Source: an uncultured Chthonomonas sp.
GTDB taxonomy: Bacteria; Armatimonadota; Chthonomonadetes; Chthonomonadales; Chthonomonadaceae
Assembly (NCBI GenBank): GCA_903859705.1
Contig: CAIONQ010000105.1
Location: forward strand, 102,172 to 166,171
Length of the DNA stretch: 64,000 nt
Direction: 5' to 3'
The notes under the pieces are model-generated. The model did not search any database and was not told where the DNA came from. It saw only the letters and a program-made list of their open reading frames with translations. Below, piece by piece: positions 50,512-58,680 of this stretch (positions are counted from its first letter, which is position 1; the number at the start of each line of letters is the position of its first letter). The position numbers were made by a program, and so were the translations under genes.

Positions 50512-51972
50512 CTACTGATTCAACTGCACTCCAACCATTGGGATCGGAGTTCGAAAAATGTTGTCTGATCCAATCCAGAATGAAGCGTTCTTATTTACCC
50601 TAACTTGCCCTCTTACGTCAAGGCGAAGCTTGTTGGTATCCCATAGATCGGCACGGATTCCGATTTGTGGGCTCAACTTGTAGTCCAGCCCGGCACCAAT
50701 ACGGGATGCATAGAGTCCGTACCTAACATCCAGCCTGTCCGAAAGGCGAGTGCCGGCCTGCAGATTCAGGCGTGTATTTTGCCCGAAATCGTATAGACCA
50801 ACATCCAGTAAGCTTTTTGGCCCAAGCGATGCCCTCGCGTTGAGGTCGATTCGCATGCGAGATGGGTTAAGTTGTTCGGATACACTTTCGGTAAGCTCTA
50901 TCTTCGGCATCTTAATCAGTTTTGCATGCCCGCTGGCGCCAGTAACAGAACCAAGAAGCTGATCCACCTTTTGGGCAGCATGGCTTCCTTTCTCTGTCAT
51001 ATTGGCAAGGTTTGCCACACTCTTCTTAAGGTCTCCTTGCAGCTGTGGGTCGCCGGTAAGAGTATGTATGTCCGAAGCTATCTGATTGAACCTTGCAAGG
51101 GTTCCTCTGGCGAGGTCTGCCGTATCCTGCAACGATTGCTGCAGATGCGGGTCCGTAACCTGCTCCGTAAGCTTCTGGACTACCGTATTAACGTCCTGTA
51201 CGGTACCATCCAGATGATCTAACAGGCTGGTTAACTTTGTGCCGAGGTCTTTTAGGTTGCCTTTGCTGCTACCTATCAGGTCGTCCATATCTCGCCGAAG
51301 TTGCGTGGTCATCTGGTGTGCATCATCCGTAGTTGCTTTCACATTTTCCAGGGATGCAATCAGGCTCTCTTTAATCCTTGGGTCTGAAATAACTCCGTTT
51401 GTAGAACCCGCAATTTTGTTGGCTGTTTTCATCAGCTGTTGAGTCTGATCGAGCACAACGTCAATTTTCTTGTATGCATCATCGAACTTGGAAGTAACTA
51501 CCTCGAATGTTTGATTTAGCTTTGTCAGGCTCTGCTGAAGTTCAGGGCTAATACTTGCCAAGGGGCTGGATGGCGCAGGTTCGCTCTTCACAACCGCAGT
51601 GCCATCGGTAGGCAGCCTAAACGATGTGGTCTTGCCAGATTCCGGCGGTAAAATCTGTACCTGAGCAGCTGTAATTAAAATGCCCGAGGTGATTTTGAAT
51701 CGATAGTTGGCGGGTATTTTATAGCGCTTTTTAATTGCAAGGTAGATTACTGGAATATTGTTCTCATCCAGATCTACGGAGGCCACCTCGCCAACATTTA
51801 CTCCCTGCATTCGCACAATACTCTGCGCGCCCAGGCTCTGTGTATCGGTTACCTGCAAACGCACCATATACGAATCGGTGCGAACATGCGCAAGGGTTGT
51901 GTACAGATAATAGCCCAGTACTCCAGCAAGCAGCACCACGGCTCCTACTTTTGCGGTTGGTTTTGCATTCAT
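50512..51972 (-). CDS. mlaD: MlaD/Mce-family lipid-transfer protein with beta-rich C-terminal domain
   Basis: A 486-residue periplasmic protein anchored by one N-terminal helix (about 7-25, KVGAVVLLAGVLGYYLYTTL). The MCE domain follows at about 30-125 (DTQSLGAQSIVRMQGVNVGEVASVDL). Residues 150-340 form long helices or coiled coil (TDDAHQMTTQLRRDMDDLIG). The last 110 residues are alternating beta-strands (LNLQAGTRLSDRLDVRYGLY, GLDYKLSPQIGIRADLWD). The ATG at 51972 has AGGAGG 11 bases upstream. With MlaF and MlaE upstream it forms the ABC system that moves phospholipids between membranes. Confidence 0.88.
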   Translation of the reverse strand: MNAKPTAKVGAVVLLAGVLGYYLYTTLAHVRTDSYMVRLQVTDTQSLGAQSIVRMQGVNVGEVASVDLDENNIPVIYLAIKKRYKIPANYRFKITSGILITAAQVQILPPESGKTTSFRLPTDGTAVVKSEPAPSSPLASISPELQQSLTKLNQTFEVVTSKFDDAYKKIDVVLDQTQQLMKTANKIAGSTNGVISDPRIKESLIASLENVKATTDDAHQMTTQLRRDMDDLIGSSKGNLKDLGTKLTSLLDHLDGTVQDVNTVVQKLTEQVTDPHLQQSLQDTADLARGTLARFNQIASDIHTLTGDPQLQGDLKKSVANLANMTEKGSHAAQKVDQLLGSVTGASGHAKLIKMPKIELTESVSEQLNPSRMRIDLNARASLGPKSLLDVGLYDFGQNTRLNLQAGTRLSDRLDVRYGLYASRIGAGLDYKLSPQIGIRADLWDTNKLRLDVRGQVRVNKNASFWIGSDNIFRTPIPMVGVQLNQ

Positions 51973-52035
51973 CAGGTGATTGGCCTCCTGAAGGTCCACA
52001 CGTCTTCGATTCTTACTGTCAGCGATCGAGAGCCG

Positions 52036-52800
52036 TTAAATTCTTGCATCCGGTTGAGTTAGGGCGCCTCGCTCAGGTTGAATAAAGCGTTGCACAGCCG
52101 CATTCTCGGAATTCAGTAATTCCGTAGGTGTACCGGCACACACTACGCGGCCTTTATCCAGCATAGCGATGCGATCTGAAATACGAAAAATTGATGGCAG
52201 GTGGTGAGACACAACTACCGAAGTAACCTGGTTGTGATTTCGCGTACTCGTAATCAGGTCATCGATGGTAACTGCAGTAATTGGATCCAGTCCACTTGTA
52301 GGTTCGTCGTAGAACACCAGAGATGGTTTCATCGCTAGCGCCCGGGCAAGCCCAATGCGTTTCTGTTGCCCACCCGAGAGCTCGGAGGGCATCCGCCCAC
52401 CAAGGCCCGGCAGGCCAACCTCTTCAAGCAGTGAATCAACGGTGGCATCAAGCTCCTTCCGCGGAACGCCACGCCGATGCCTTACAACTCCGAACACGAT
52501 GTTATCGTACACGCTAAGCGAATCAAAAAGAGCGGCGTACTGAAACACAAGTCCCATCTTCAGACGCACCTTGTCGAGTTCCTGCTCGGAAAGCAAGGCG
52601 ATGTCTACATCGTCAATGAGTATGGAGCCAGATGTTGGGCGGCGAAGCCCGGTTAGCAGCTTCAGGAGGGTGGTTTTCCCAGATCCCGACTGCCCCATGA
52701 TTGAGAGGATTTCTCCCGATTCAATATCCAGGTTGATATTATCCAGAATGCGCTTGCCGGGCACATCATAAGTCAGGCTGCGAACACGGATCGAGCTCAT
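52036..52800 (-). CDS. mlaF: Phospholipid-transport ABC ATPase
   Basis: A 254-residue ABC ATPase. Walker A GQSGSGKTTL (about 36-45), Q-loop GLVFQYAALFDSLSVYDN (the MlaF-type form), signature LSGGQQKRIGLARAL, Walker B LVFYDEPTSGLDP and the switch histidine in VVVSHHLPS. It energises the MlaE permease at the inner membrane. It lies 34 bases after mlaE and 63 before mlaD. Confidence 0.94.
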   Translation of the reverse strand: MSSIRVRSLTYDVPGKRILDNINLDIESGEILSIMGQSGSGKTTLLKLLTGLRRPTSGSILIDDVDIALLSEQELDKVRLKMGLVFQYAALFDSLSVYDNIVFGVVRHRRGVPRKELDATVDSLLEEVGLPGLGGRMPSELSGGQQKRIGLARALAMKPSLVFYDEPTSGLDPITAVTIDDLITSTRNHNQVTSVVVSHHLPSIFRISDRIAMLDKGRVVCAGTPTELLNSENAAVQRFIQPERGALTQPDARI

Positions 52801-52834
52801 ATCGGTTTAGTGCGCTCCCTCTTTATCCGCAAGA

Positions 52835-53686
52835 CTATGGCCGGCCGACCGGGCCGGTAAGCAGGCGCGCCATTACCACGTCGCCAAGAAAAATCAATAC
52901 CACGCACATTACAACGGATCGGGTGGTGGAGCGGCCAACGCCAGTTGCTCCTCCAGTGGTAGAGAGGCCCTGCATGCACGCAGAGATGCCGATTAGAAAG
53001 CCGAATACGGCCGCCTTTACAAGCCCGTGTTGTACATCTGCTATTTTGTTGAGCGCGCGTACCGATTCCCAGTATGTGCCTGCAGGAACACCTGCCATAG
53101 CAGATGTAGACATTCCTCCAACCAGCCCGGCGAAATCGCTGATTATTGTGAGCACTGGCATCATGATGAATGCAGCCAGCACACGTGGCGCAACCAGATA
53201 TCGCACAGGGGAGATTGCCATGGAACGCAGGGCATCTACCTGCTCAGTAACCACCATGGAGCCAATCTCTGCGGCAATTGCCGCACCTGATCTTGCGGCT
53301 AGCGCAACCCCACCCAGCACTGGCCCAAGTTCGTTGAAAAAGGTATACGCGATGCCGCCACCCACAAACTGCCCAAATCCATATGCTACGGCTTGCTTGG
53401 AGGCGTAAAGCGCAAACACAGCTCCGGTGGATGTTGTAACGATGAGGACCACCAGCATGGAATCAGCCCCAATTGCCGACATCTGCTGCATAAGATCCGA
53501 AACCGAGAATCCTCCACGAAGTATGGAGATCAGAGTACTCCAGGCAAGGTTTGCAGTTTCCCCAACTGTTTCCAGTAGTGAAATAAGCACACCTATAATT
53601 CCGGCCCGTGGCTGTTCGGCAGGTACTACTTTATCTTCTGCGGGGACAGCCGCAATTTTGTCAGGCTCAGGAGACGTGCTAACCAT
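52835..53686 (-). CDS. mlaE: Phospholipid-transport permease
   Basis: A 283-residue integral membrane protein of the MlaE family, with an acidic Pro-rich N-terminus of about 25 residues before the first helix. Family blocks: NELGPVLGGVALAARSGAAIAAEIGSM-type segment (ELGPVLGGVALAARSG), VTEQVDALRSMAISPVRYLVAPRVLA, and the C-terminal GAVGFLIGISACMQGL-like helix with TTGGATGVGRSTTRSVV. First gene of the mlaE-F-D unit. Confidence 0.94.
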   Translation of the reverse strand: MVSTSPEPDKIAAVPAEDKVVPAEQPRAGIIGVLISLLETVGETANLAWSTLISILRGGFSVSDLMQQMSAIGADSMLVVLIVTTSTGAVFALYASKQAVAYGFGQFVGGGIAYTFFNELGPVLGGVALAARSGAAIAAEIGSMVVTEQVDALRSMAISPVRYLVAPRVLAAFIMMPVLTIISDFAGLVGGMSTSAMAGVPAGTYWESVRALNKIADVQHGLVKAAVFGFLIGISACMQGLSTTGGATGVGRSTTRSVVMCVVLIFLGDVVMARLLTGPVGRP

Positions 53687-53755
53687 GTGCTCAGTATAAC
53701 TGCGTGCTCAGATGGAAGTCAATTAAGCTGTAATACGCCGGGGCGGATTGCTAAA

Positions 53756-55180
53756 TCAGCCGCAGACCTCATTTATTCTTAGTAACAGGTGCGCAAGGTG
53801 GCGCGTGCCATTGCCATAGTCTGGAATTCGGATGTTTTCATCGGGTGCATGCACCCTTACACCGGGGTATTCAATTCCCGGGCTGGTAGTAGGTATTCCA
53901 AGCCGGCCTGTAAACCACCACATTGGGCCAGAGCCGCCAACCATGGGAATGATATCCGCGCGGCGACCATATACCCCTATGGCTGTTTCGGCCGCAAGTT
54001 GCACCAGTGGATGATCGGGATCTACTCTGGCCGGGCGCTGCGCACTGAGATACTTAATGTTGATATCCGAGAATCCCTGATTATCCAGGTGCTTGCGAAG
54101 TGCAGCATGCACCGTATCCGGGTCCTGATCTGGTACCAGGCGGAAATCAATCTTTGCCAATGCATTGGCGGGCAATACGGTTTTTGCGCCCATTCCCTGC
54201 CATCCTGCATTCAAACCACATACCGTAAGGGTTGGTTCGAATACTGCTCTGCGTTTAAACTCCAATCCGGTTGTTTGTACCCCGCCAAGGGCACCTGCAT
54301 CCGTCAATCCAAACTGCGATCTCAAGTAGGCTTCATCGCCCGGAAGCTTGTCGAACAGTTCGAGATCCCGAAGTGAAGCCTTGCGAGCTGTATCGTAGTG
54401 GCCGGGCAGCAATATCCGTTCGTTGGCATCTTTCAGGGATGCAAGTGCCCACACCAGGCGCCATGCCGCATTCGGTAACAGGGATCCTCCCACACCAGAG
54501 TGGGCATCATAGCTAATTGTTGATACCGAGAGCTCAAAATATGCTATGCCACGCATTCCACAGTACAGGGCAGGTTTACCACTCTCGTCTACGCCGCCCT
54601 CTTCCCAGATACAGGCATCGGCACGAAAAGCATCAGAGTGCTTCTCTATGAAATCTCCTATGTGAGGGCTGCCAATCTCCTCTTCACCTTCTGCAAAGAA
54701 CTTAACATGGAACGGCAGGCTGCCTCCGCAGGCTTCACGCACGGCTTCAATTGCCAGCAGCCTGCTGGTAATGTGCCCTTTGTCATCTGCTACGCCCCTT
54801 GCAAACAGCTTTCCATCGCGCTCCGTTAAAGTGAATGCATCCGTTGTCCACAGCTCAAATGGCTCGGCGGGTTGAACATCGTAATGGTTGTAGAACATAA
54901 CGGTGGGGGCATCTGGGTTGGGGCTTCTCAGTTGGCCAAACACAACTGGCGGGCCACCGGCGGTTTCCATAAGCTCCGCCTGCAGTCCGGATTTGCGCAT
55001 CAGTTCGGCAACAAGCAAGGCGCAGGGTACCAGTTCCTGGCCCCTTGCGCTCACACTTGGGATGGCACACAACTGAGCCAGATCTTTGAGGGAAGCACTT
55101 TGCCCCGCGGCAATTACCGCATCTGCAATCGCAGTTCGTGGGTCACTTATGGTGTCTGTCACTTTTCCCTCTTCGGGCAT
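53756..55180 (-). CDS. M20-family dipeptidase
   Basis: A 474-residue di-zinc peptidase of the M20 family (carnosinase/PepV-like clade). Metal ligands and catalytic residues are in YNHYDVQPAEPFELW (His and following Asp), GVADDKGHITS (bridging Asp), EGEEEIGSPH (general-base Glu and metal Glu) and the late VHAPDENIRI (His). A dimerisation domain occupies the middle. It probably cleaves dipeptides in the cytoplasm. Start at 55180 with GAGG 9 bases upstream; 2 bases after the preceding membrane gene, so co-transcribed. Confidence 0.9.
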   Translation of the reverse strand: MPEEGKVTDTISDPRTAIADAVIAAGQSASLKDLAQLCAIPSVSARGQELVPCALLVAELMRKSGLQAELMETAGGPPVVFGQLRSPNPDAPTVMFYNHYDVQPAEPFELWTTDAFTLTERDGKLFARGVADDKGHITSRLLAIEAVREACGGSLPFHVKFFAEGEEEIGSPHIGDFIEKHSDAFRADACIWEEGGVDESGKPALYCGMRGIAYFELSVSTISYDAHSGVGGSLLPNAAWRLVWALASLKDANERILLPGHYDTARKASLRDLELFDKLPGDEAYLRSQFGLTDAGALGGVQTTGLEFKRRAVFEPTLTVCGLNAGWQGMGAKTVLPANALAKIDFRLVPDQDPDTVHAALRKHLDNQGFSDINIKYLSAQRPARVDPDHPLVQLAAETAIGVYGRRADIIPMVGGSGPMWWFTGRLGIPTTSPGIEYPGVRVHAPDENIRIPDYGNGTRHLAHLLLRINEVCG

Positions 55181-55182
55181 GT

Positions 55183-55572
55183 TTAGTATCCTCGTACTTC
55201 TGTATCAAATATGCGTATGGTTTCAGAATTAAACAACACCCACAGGCCATAGATACCTGCGATCTGCGATATTCCGAGCGTATGCGCGAAAAACAGATCT
55301 ATAACACAGAGTACGATTCCCGCAATGCGCGCCCACGGTTTGCGTTGAATTATATACCACCCAATAATGGTACCCGGCAGCCCAATTACGATGAATAATC
55401 CGGCAATAAGCCATCCAAGCGCACCGAACAATAGCCCTAGCACGGGCACAGCAGCCAACCCTGCGGCCATACCGAAGAGAGAAGAACCGAATAGGAAAGC
55501 AAGGCCAATAAGAATGTTGATGCCATGGATGGCTATTTGCAGCCAACCGAGCGTTTTGATGTGATTTTGCAT
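55183..55572 (-). CDS. Small polytopic membrane protein
   Basis: A 129-residue protein with three or four hydrophobic helices (GWLQIAIHGINILIGLAFLF, GALGWLIAGLFIVIGLPG, IAGIVLCVIDLFFAHTLGI) and the conserved-looking KPWARIAGIVLC and YGLWVLFNSETIRIF. GGAGG stands 8 bases before the ATG at 55572. It is closely similar to the interrupted gene just upstream, so the two arose by duplication. No characterised family recognised. Confidence 0.75.
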   Translation of the reverse strand: MQNHIKTLGWLQIAIHGINILIGLAFLFGSSLFGMAAGLAAVPVLGLLFGALGWLIAGLFIVIGLPGTIIGWYIIQRKPWARIAGIVLCVIDLFFAHTLGISQIAGIYGLWVLFNSETIRIFDTEVRGY

Positions 55573-55682
55573 AACCGTTTCCTCCACTGAAGGCACTGGT
55601 ACATCCGAAACATGTAAGCAGGATGACAGATAGACGGAATGGTTCCTGTGACTGACTTCACGGAGTTGCAAACTTCACACAA

Positions 55683-56099
55683 TCATGTGGTGTTTCGATA
55701 CTCTGCGTTCTCGTCCCGGTTGCTTTTGAGCGCTTCTGCTGTATCTGAGTTGAGCATAACTATCAACCCATACACGCCAACTGCCTGGTTGATTGGTATA
55801 AGAACCGGGTTTATCAACAAAAGTACGGAGGCGACGATACCAGCGTTGCGGCTCCACGGTTTATAGTTTAGCAAGCCTACTCCGGCAAGCGTGAGGGCAG
55901 TGCAATAAAGTATCGCGGGTGCAGCCAAGCACAGCAAACCAGTGTAGTTGGGGCTGCCGCTCATAAATTCTGGCTCAATGCCTCAGCTAGAAACGCGGAC
56001 CAGTGCCGCAGAATACGCCACAGCCAATCCTATGATGCATGCGTTCAAAACCTTTATTGCCAACAACAGCCATCCCAGAGCTGGAATATGGCTTCTCAT
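55683..56099 (-). pseudogene. Paralog of the neighbouring membrane protein, interrupted by in-frame TGA
   Basis: From an ATG at 56099 with a strong GGGAGG ribosome site, the frame reads MRSHIPALGWLLLAIKVLNA and runs to codon 38, where TGA (55985-55983) stops it; the same frame then continues without a stop to 55683. Both halves align with the intact neighbour (HI.ALGWLLLAI against HIKTLGWLQIAI; KPWSRNAGIV against KPWARIAGIV; YGLIVMLNSDT against YGLWVLFNSET). An ATG at 55964 could still start a 93-residue C-terminal fragment with two helices. A sequencing error or readthrough cannot be excluded. Confidence 0.65.
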
Positions 56100-56192
56100 A
56101 ACACACCTCCCGCATGAGGTAAGCAATGCCGATTAACAAAAAAAGCCGCTGAGCGCGGCTATAAAGTGTGCAGAAACGAAACTAAAATTGGA

Positions 56193-56265
56193 AGGAGCCG
56201 ACCAGAATCGAACTGGTGAATCGCGGATTTGCAGTCCGCTCCCTTAGCCACTTGGGTACGGCTCC
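56193..56265 (-). tRNA. tRNA-Cys (GCA)
   Basis: A 73-base cloverleaf on the minus strand. Acceptor GGAGCCG/CGGCTCC, anticodon stem GCGGA/TCCGC with anticodon GCA at 56232-56230, T-arm ACCAG-TTCGATT-CTGGT, and D-arm CCC...GGG. Discriminator U. CCA is not encoded. Confidence 0.93.
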
Positions 56266-56304
56266 ATATAAACAGATGCGGACCAAGTCCGCGTTACTCG
56301 CACA

Positions 56305-56376
56305 AGCGGGAGACGAGGCTCGAACTCGCAACATCTTGCTTGGGAAGCAAGCACTCTACCATTGAGTTACTCCCGC
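56305..56376 (-). tRNA. tRNA-Gly (CCC)
   Basis: A 72-base cloverleaf on the minus strand, 39 bases upstream of tRNA-Cys. Acceptor GCGGGAG/CTCCCGC, anticodon stem CTTGC/GCAAG with loop TTCCCAA and anticodon CCC (56344-56342), T-loop GTTCGAGCC. Discriminator U, as in bacterial glycine tRNAs. CCA is not encoded. Confidence 0.93.
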
Positions 56377-57040
56377 GAAGCCTTCACATTATATATCCGG
56401 CAATCGGGTTTGTCAAGAAAGATCCTATAAGAGCAACCGGTGTTTGCACTCTGTTGGTGAGCACCGGCTAACATGCTCATACGTGCTCAAGATACCCACG
56501 AGCTCTCCATTTTAACAACCAACTACTCGTTGCGCACCTTTATAAGCTCGATACCGAATCCTTCTCCTTTAGGTCCTCTCGATTAGCAGCTGATGAAGAT
56601 AACCATACTCATATGATCTGGCGTAAACTCGATGTTATTCTGGCTTTCTGGGCCATTGATAGTGATGATTTTTACGCCACCGGCAAACAAGTTGTTCTAG
56701 CCCCACACAACAATATCGTTGTACGCTTATATTTTGGCGGCCCCGTGCCTCAGTCATAGACTATTGCAGGGCCAGGGTATCTCTCCCCGGAGAACCGTGC
56801 CTAAAGTGTTGGAGTACACGATCAACTTTCCTGCCGTGGGTGCCTCGGTGTATCATGGGCTACTAATTCAGCGAGAGCGCTTAACGGTATGTGGTTATCA
56901 GATCCTTTGTCTGGCAATTTAAGAAAACCGCAATATCGTCGTCGATATGCTGTTGTGCCATAGATGCACGCCGCACAAAGCCTGTAAAGAGATATACTTA
57001 TAGGGATCTTATTTCATTTAGATAGAGTGGGGAGCACAGA
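56377..57040. other. Gene-poor 664-base spacer
   Basis: Between tRNA-Gly and the isocitrate dehydrogenase-like gene. It contains no intact gene; a possible decayed coding remnant on the minus strand is listed separately. The first 20 bases past the tRNA are AT-rich (ATTATATATCC), suggesting the tRNA promoter. The plus-strand gene has a TATACT (56993-56998) about 45 bases before its start. Confidence 0.5.
56523..56855 (-). pseudogene. Possible decayed coding remnant
   Basis: One minus-strand frame reads protein-like segments separated by stops: TAGKLIVYSNTLGTVLRGEI, AYNDIVVWG, NNLFAGGVKIITINGPESQN followed by NIEFTPDHMSMVIF, and RGPKGEGFGIELIKVRNE, ending at TAG 56525-56523. Internal stops are at 56756, 56729, 56699 and 56585. 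The stop density is about what chance gives, so the evidence is only the residue pattern. No family recognised. Confidence 0.3.
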
Positions 57041-58042
57041 ATGCTAAAGGTTACTCTTATTCCGGGCGATGGTATTGGCCCGGAAGTTTCCGCCGCTGCC
57101 GTACGTATTGTTGAGGCAACTGGCGCACAGATTGAATGGGAGTCGGTGGAAGCCGGAGCTGAGGTCGCAATAAAGAACGGTACTCCCGTTCCAGATGAGG
57201 TTATCAACTCCATCATCACGAATAGAATTGCCCTTAAGGGCCCGCTTACAACCCCGATTGGTGGTGGATTTGCCAGTGCCAACGTTGCGCTGCGCAAACG
57301 CCTGAACCTTTATGCCAACGTTCGGCCGGTTAAAACACTGCCTGGCGTAAATTGCCGCTTTGAAAACGTTGACCTCACGGTGATCCGCGAAAACAGCGAA
57401 GACCTTTACTCTGGTCTGGAGCATATCGTGGTTCCGGGAGTTGTGGAAAGCCTCAAGATTATTACCGAGAGCGCATGCCTTCGTATTGGAAGATATGCGT
57501 TTCAGTATGCGCGAGATAACAAGTTAACCCTGGTTACCGCTGTTCATAAAGCCAATATCATGAAGCTTGCTGATGGCCTGTTTCTGGAGTGCGTACGCAG
57601 AGCCCATCGTGAATTTCCGGAAATTGGGTATGAAGAGCTTATCGTCGATAACACCTGTATGCAGATGGTAATGCGCCCGGAGCGGTTCCAGGTAATGGTT
57701 ATGGAGAACCTGTATGGCGATATTCTTTCCGACCTCGCATCCGGCCTGATTGGTGGGCTTGGGTTAACTGCCTCTGGCAATATTGGCGAAGGTGGAATTG
57801 CCATGTTCGAAGCGGTTCATGGCTCCGCGCCGGATATCGCCGGCCGTGGCCTGGCCAATCCGGTTGCAATGACCCTATCTGCTGCGATGCTACTTGCACA
57901 TGTTGGCCTCACAAGCGAAGCGGCCGCTGTGCGCGGTGCGGTAGAGGCTGTTCTGGCAAAAGGGCAAGTGGTAACGCGTGATCTTGGCGGTACTGCCGGT
58001 ACCGAGCAAATTACGCAGGCTATCATCGCAGAAATTAAATAA
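57041..58042 (+). CDS. NAD-dependent isocitrate dehydrogenase-like protein
   Basis: A 333-residue member of the isocitrate/isopropylmalate dehydrogenase superfamily. TLIPGDGIGPEV at the N-terminus, LYANVRPVKTLPG, IRENSEDLYSGLEH and the NAD site EAVHGSAPDIAGRGLANPVA are all present. The short length and the ENSEDLYSG block match the homo-oligomeric NAD-type isocitrate dehydrogenases that feed the TCA cycle; homoisocitrate or isopropylmalate activity is an alternative, but no leucine genes are nearby. GGGGAG lies 6 bases before the ATG at 57041. Stands alone, followed by a strong hairpin. Confidence 0.85.
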   Translation: MLKVTLIPGDGIGPEVSAAAVRIVEATGAQIEWESVEAGAEVAIKNGTPVPDEVINSIITNRIALKGPLTTPIGGGFASANVALRKRLNLYANVRPVKTLPGVNCRFENVDLTVIRENSEDLYSGLEHIVVPGVVESLKIITESACLRIGRYAFQYARDNKLTLVTAVHKANIMKLADGLFLECVRRAHREFPEIGYEELIVDNTCMQMVMRPERFQVMVMENLYGDILSDLASGLIGGLGLTASGNIGEGGIAMFEAVHGSAPDIAGRGLANPVAMTLSAAMLLAHVGLTSEAAAVRGAVEAVLAKGQVVTRDLGGTAGTEQITQAIIAEIK

Positions 58043-58067
58043 GCGAATTATCCCGCGTACCTTAAAC

Positions 58068-58113
58068 ATAGTTCAGACCCACCAGACGGGAGTATCTGGT
58101 GGGTCTGAACTAT
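58068..58113. terminator. 19-bp perfect bidirectional hairpin
   Basis: Arms 58068-58086 and 58095-58113 are perfectly complementary around an 8-base loop. It lies 25 bases after the dehydrogenase stop and 31 bases after the end of the convergent csrA, so it very likely ends both transcripts, although neither side has a long T-run. Confidence 0.7.
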
Positions 58114-58144
58114 TAATGGAAGAATGAATGCAGTTGTCTTGCTC

Positions 58145-58360
58145 TCAGCGCGCGGCCGGCAGCGGTTCCTCTGCAGGTGTGGAACCCGCTGTCTCATCTT
58201 CGGGGTGCAGCTGGCTGTAGATCTCCTTACGATGCACGGTAACATTCCGTGGTGCCTGGATACCGATCCGAACCTGTTCTCCGCGAACTTCAAGAACAGT
58301 TATTTCGATATCGGCACCAATCACAATGCTCTGATCTGGCTTGCGTGTTAGAACGAGCAA
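58145..58360 (-). CDS. csrA: Carbon storage regulator
   Basis: A 71-residue RNA-binding translational regulator. [27 protein letters not shown] and [18 protein letters not shown] form the complete CsrA core, including the RNA-contact leucine-arginine residues; the last 18 residues are an Ala/Pro/Glu tail. The start codon is TTG at 58360, clearly set by GGAGG 8 bases upstream and by homology. It binds GGA motifs in leaders of target mRNAs. It stands alone. Confidence 0.94.
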   Translation of the reverse strand: MLVLTRKPDQSIVIGADIEITVLEVRGEQVRIGIQAPRNVTVHRKEIYSQLHPEDETAGSTPAEEPLPAAR

Positions 58361-58680
58361 GTTGTATTCCTCCCTTACTCAGCTTAGCTGGTCGCAACCA
58401 AATTACACATCACATTGGTTTATTCAACCAGGGATGCATACGAATGGCCAACCATTCATGTGCCGTGAATGCTAATTCAGGGATTGATGCGTACCGCAGT
58501 TGCATCTGACCCGCCAATTAACTCAGCGCAGTTGTATAATGTTGCCGTATAGGCCAACACTGCGCCTCCGCACAAGGCTCATATTTATTAGACGACCATT
58601 ACATGAGTGCGTTTCTGTATTATTGGCTATGCAATACCGCATAAGATCGCGGAAGTGCATGTAAGTTCCGGGAGAAAAGA
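58361..58680. other. Divergent spacer between csrA and the DUF3472 gene
   Basis: 320 bases with no coding frame. On the minus side there is a promoter-like pair for csrA; on the plus side a TATAAT at 58535-58540 with a weak -35, about 140 bases before the next gene. Nothing else recognised. Confidence 0.5.
58400..58427 (-). promoter_or_regulatory. Probable csrA promoter
   Basis: On the minus strand TTGAAT (58422-58427) and TAATTT (58400-58405) are separated by 16 bases, 40 bases before the TTG start codon. Confidence 0.4.

Noticed and set aside
55983..55985. TGA as selenocysteine or recoded tryptophan in the interrupted membrane gene
   Set aside because: No redox motif or selenocysteine-insertion hairpin is evident, other genes in the window use TGA as a normal stop, and the paralog has no Cys or Trp there.
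56719..56922. 67-codon plus-strand frame in the tRNA-downstream spacer
   Set aside because: It starts at TTG without a ribosome site and has no recognisable features.
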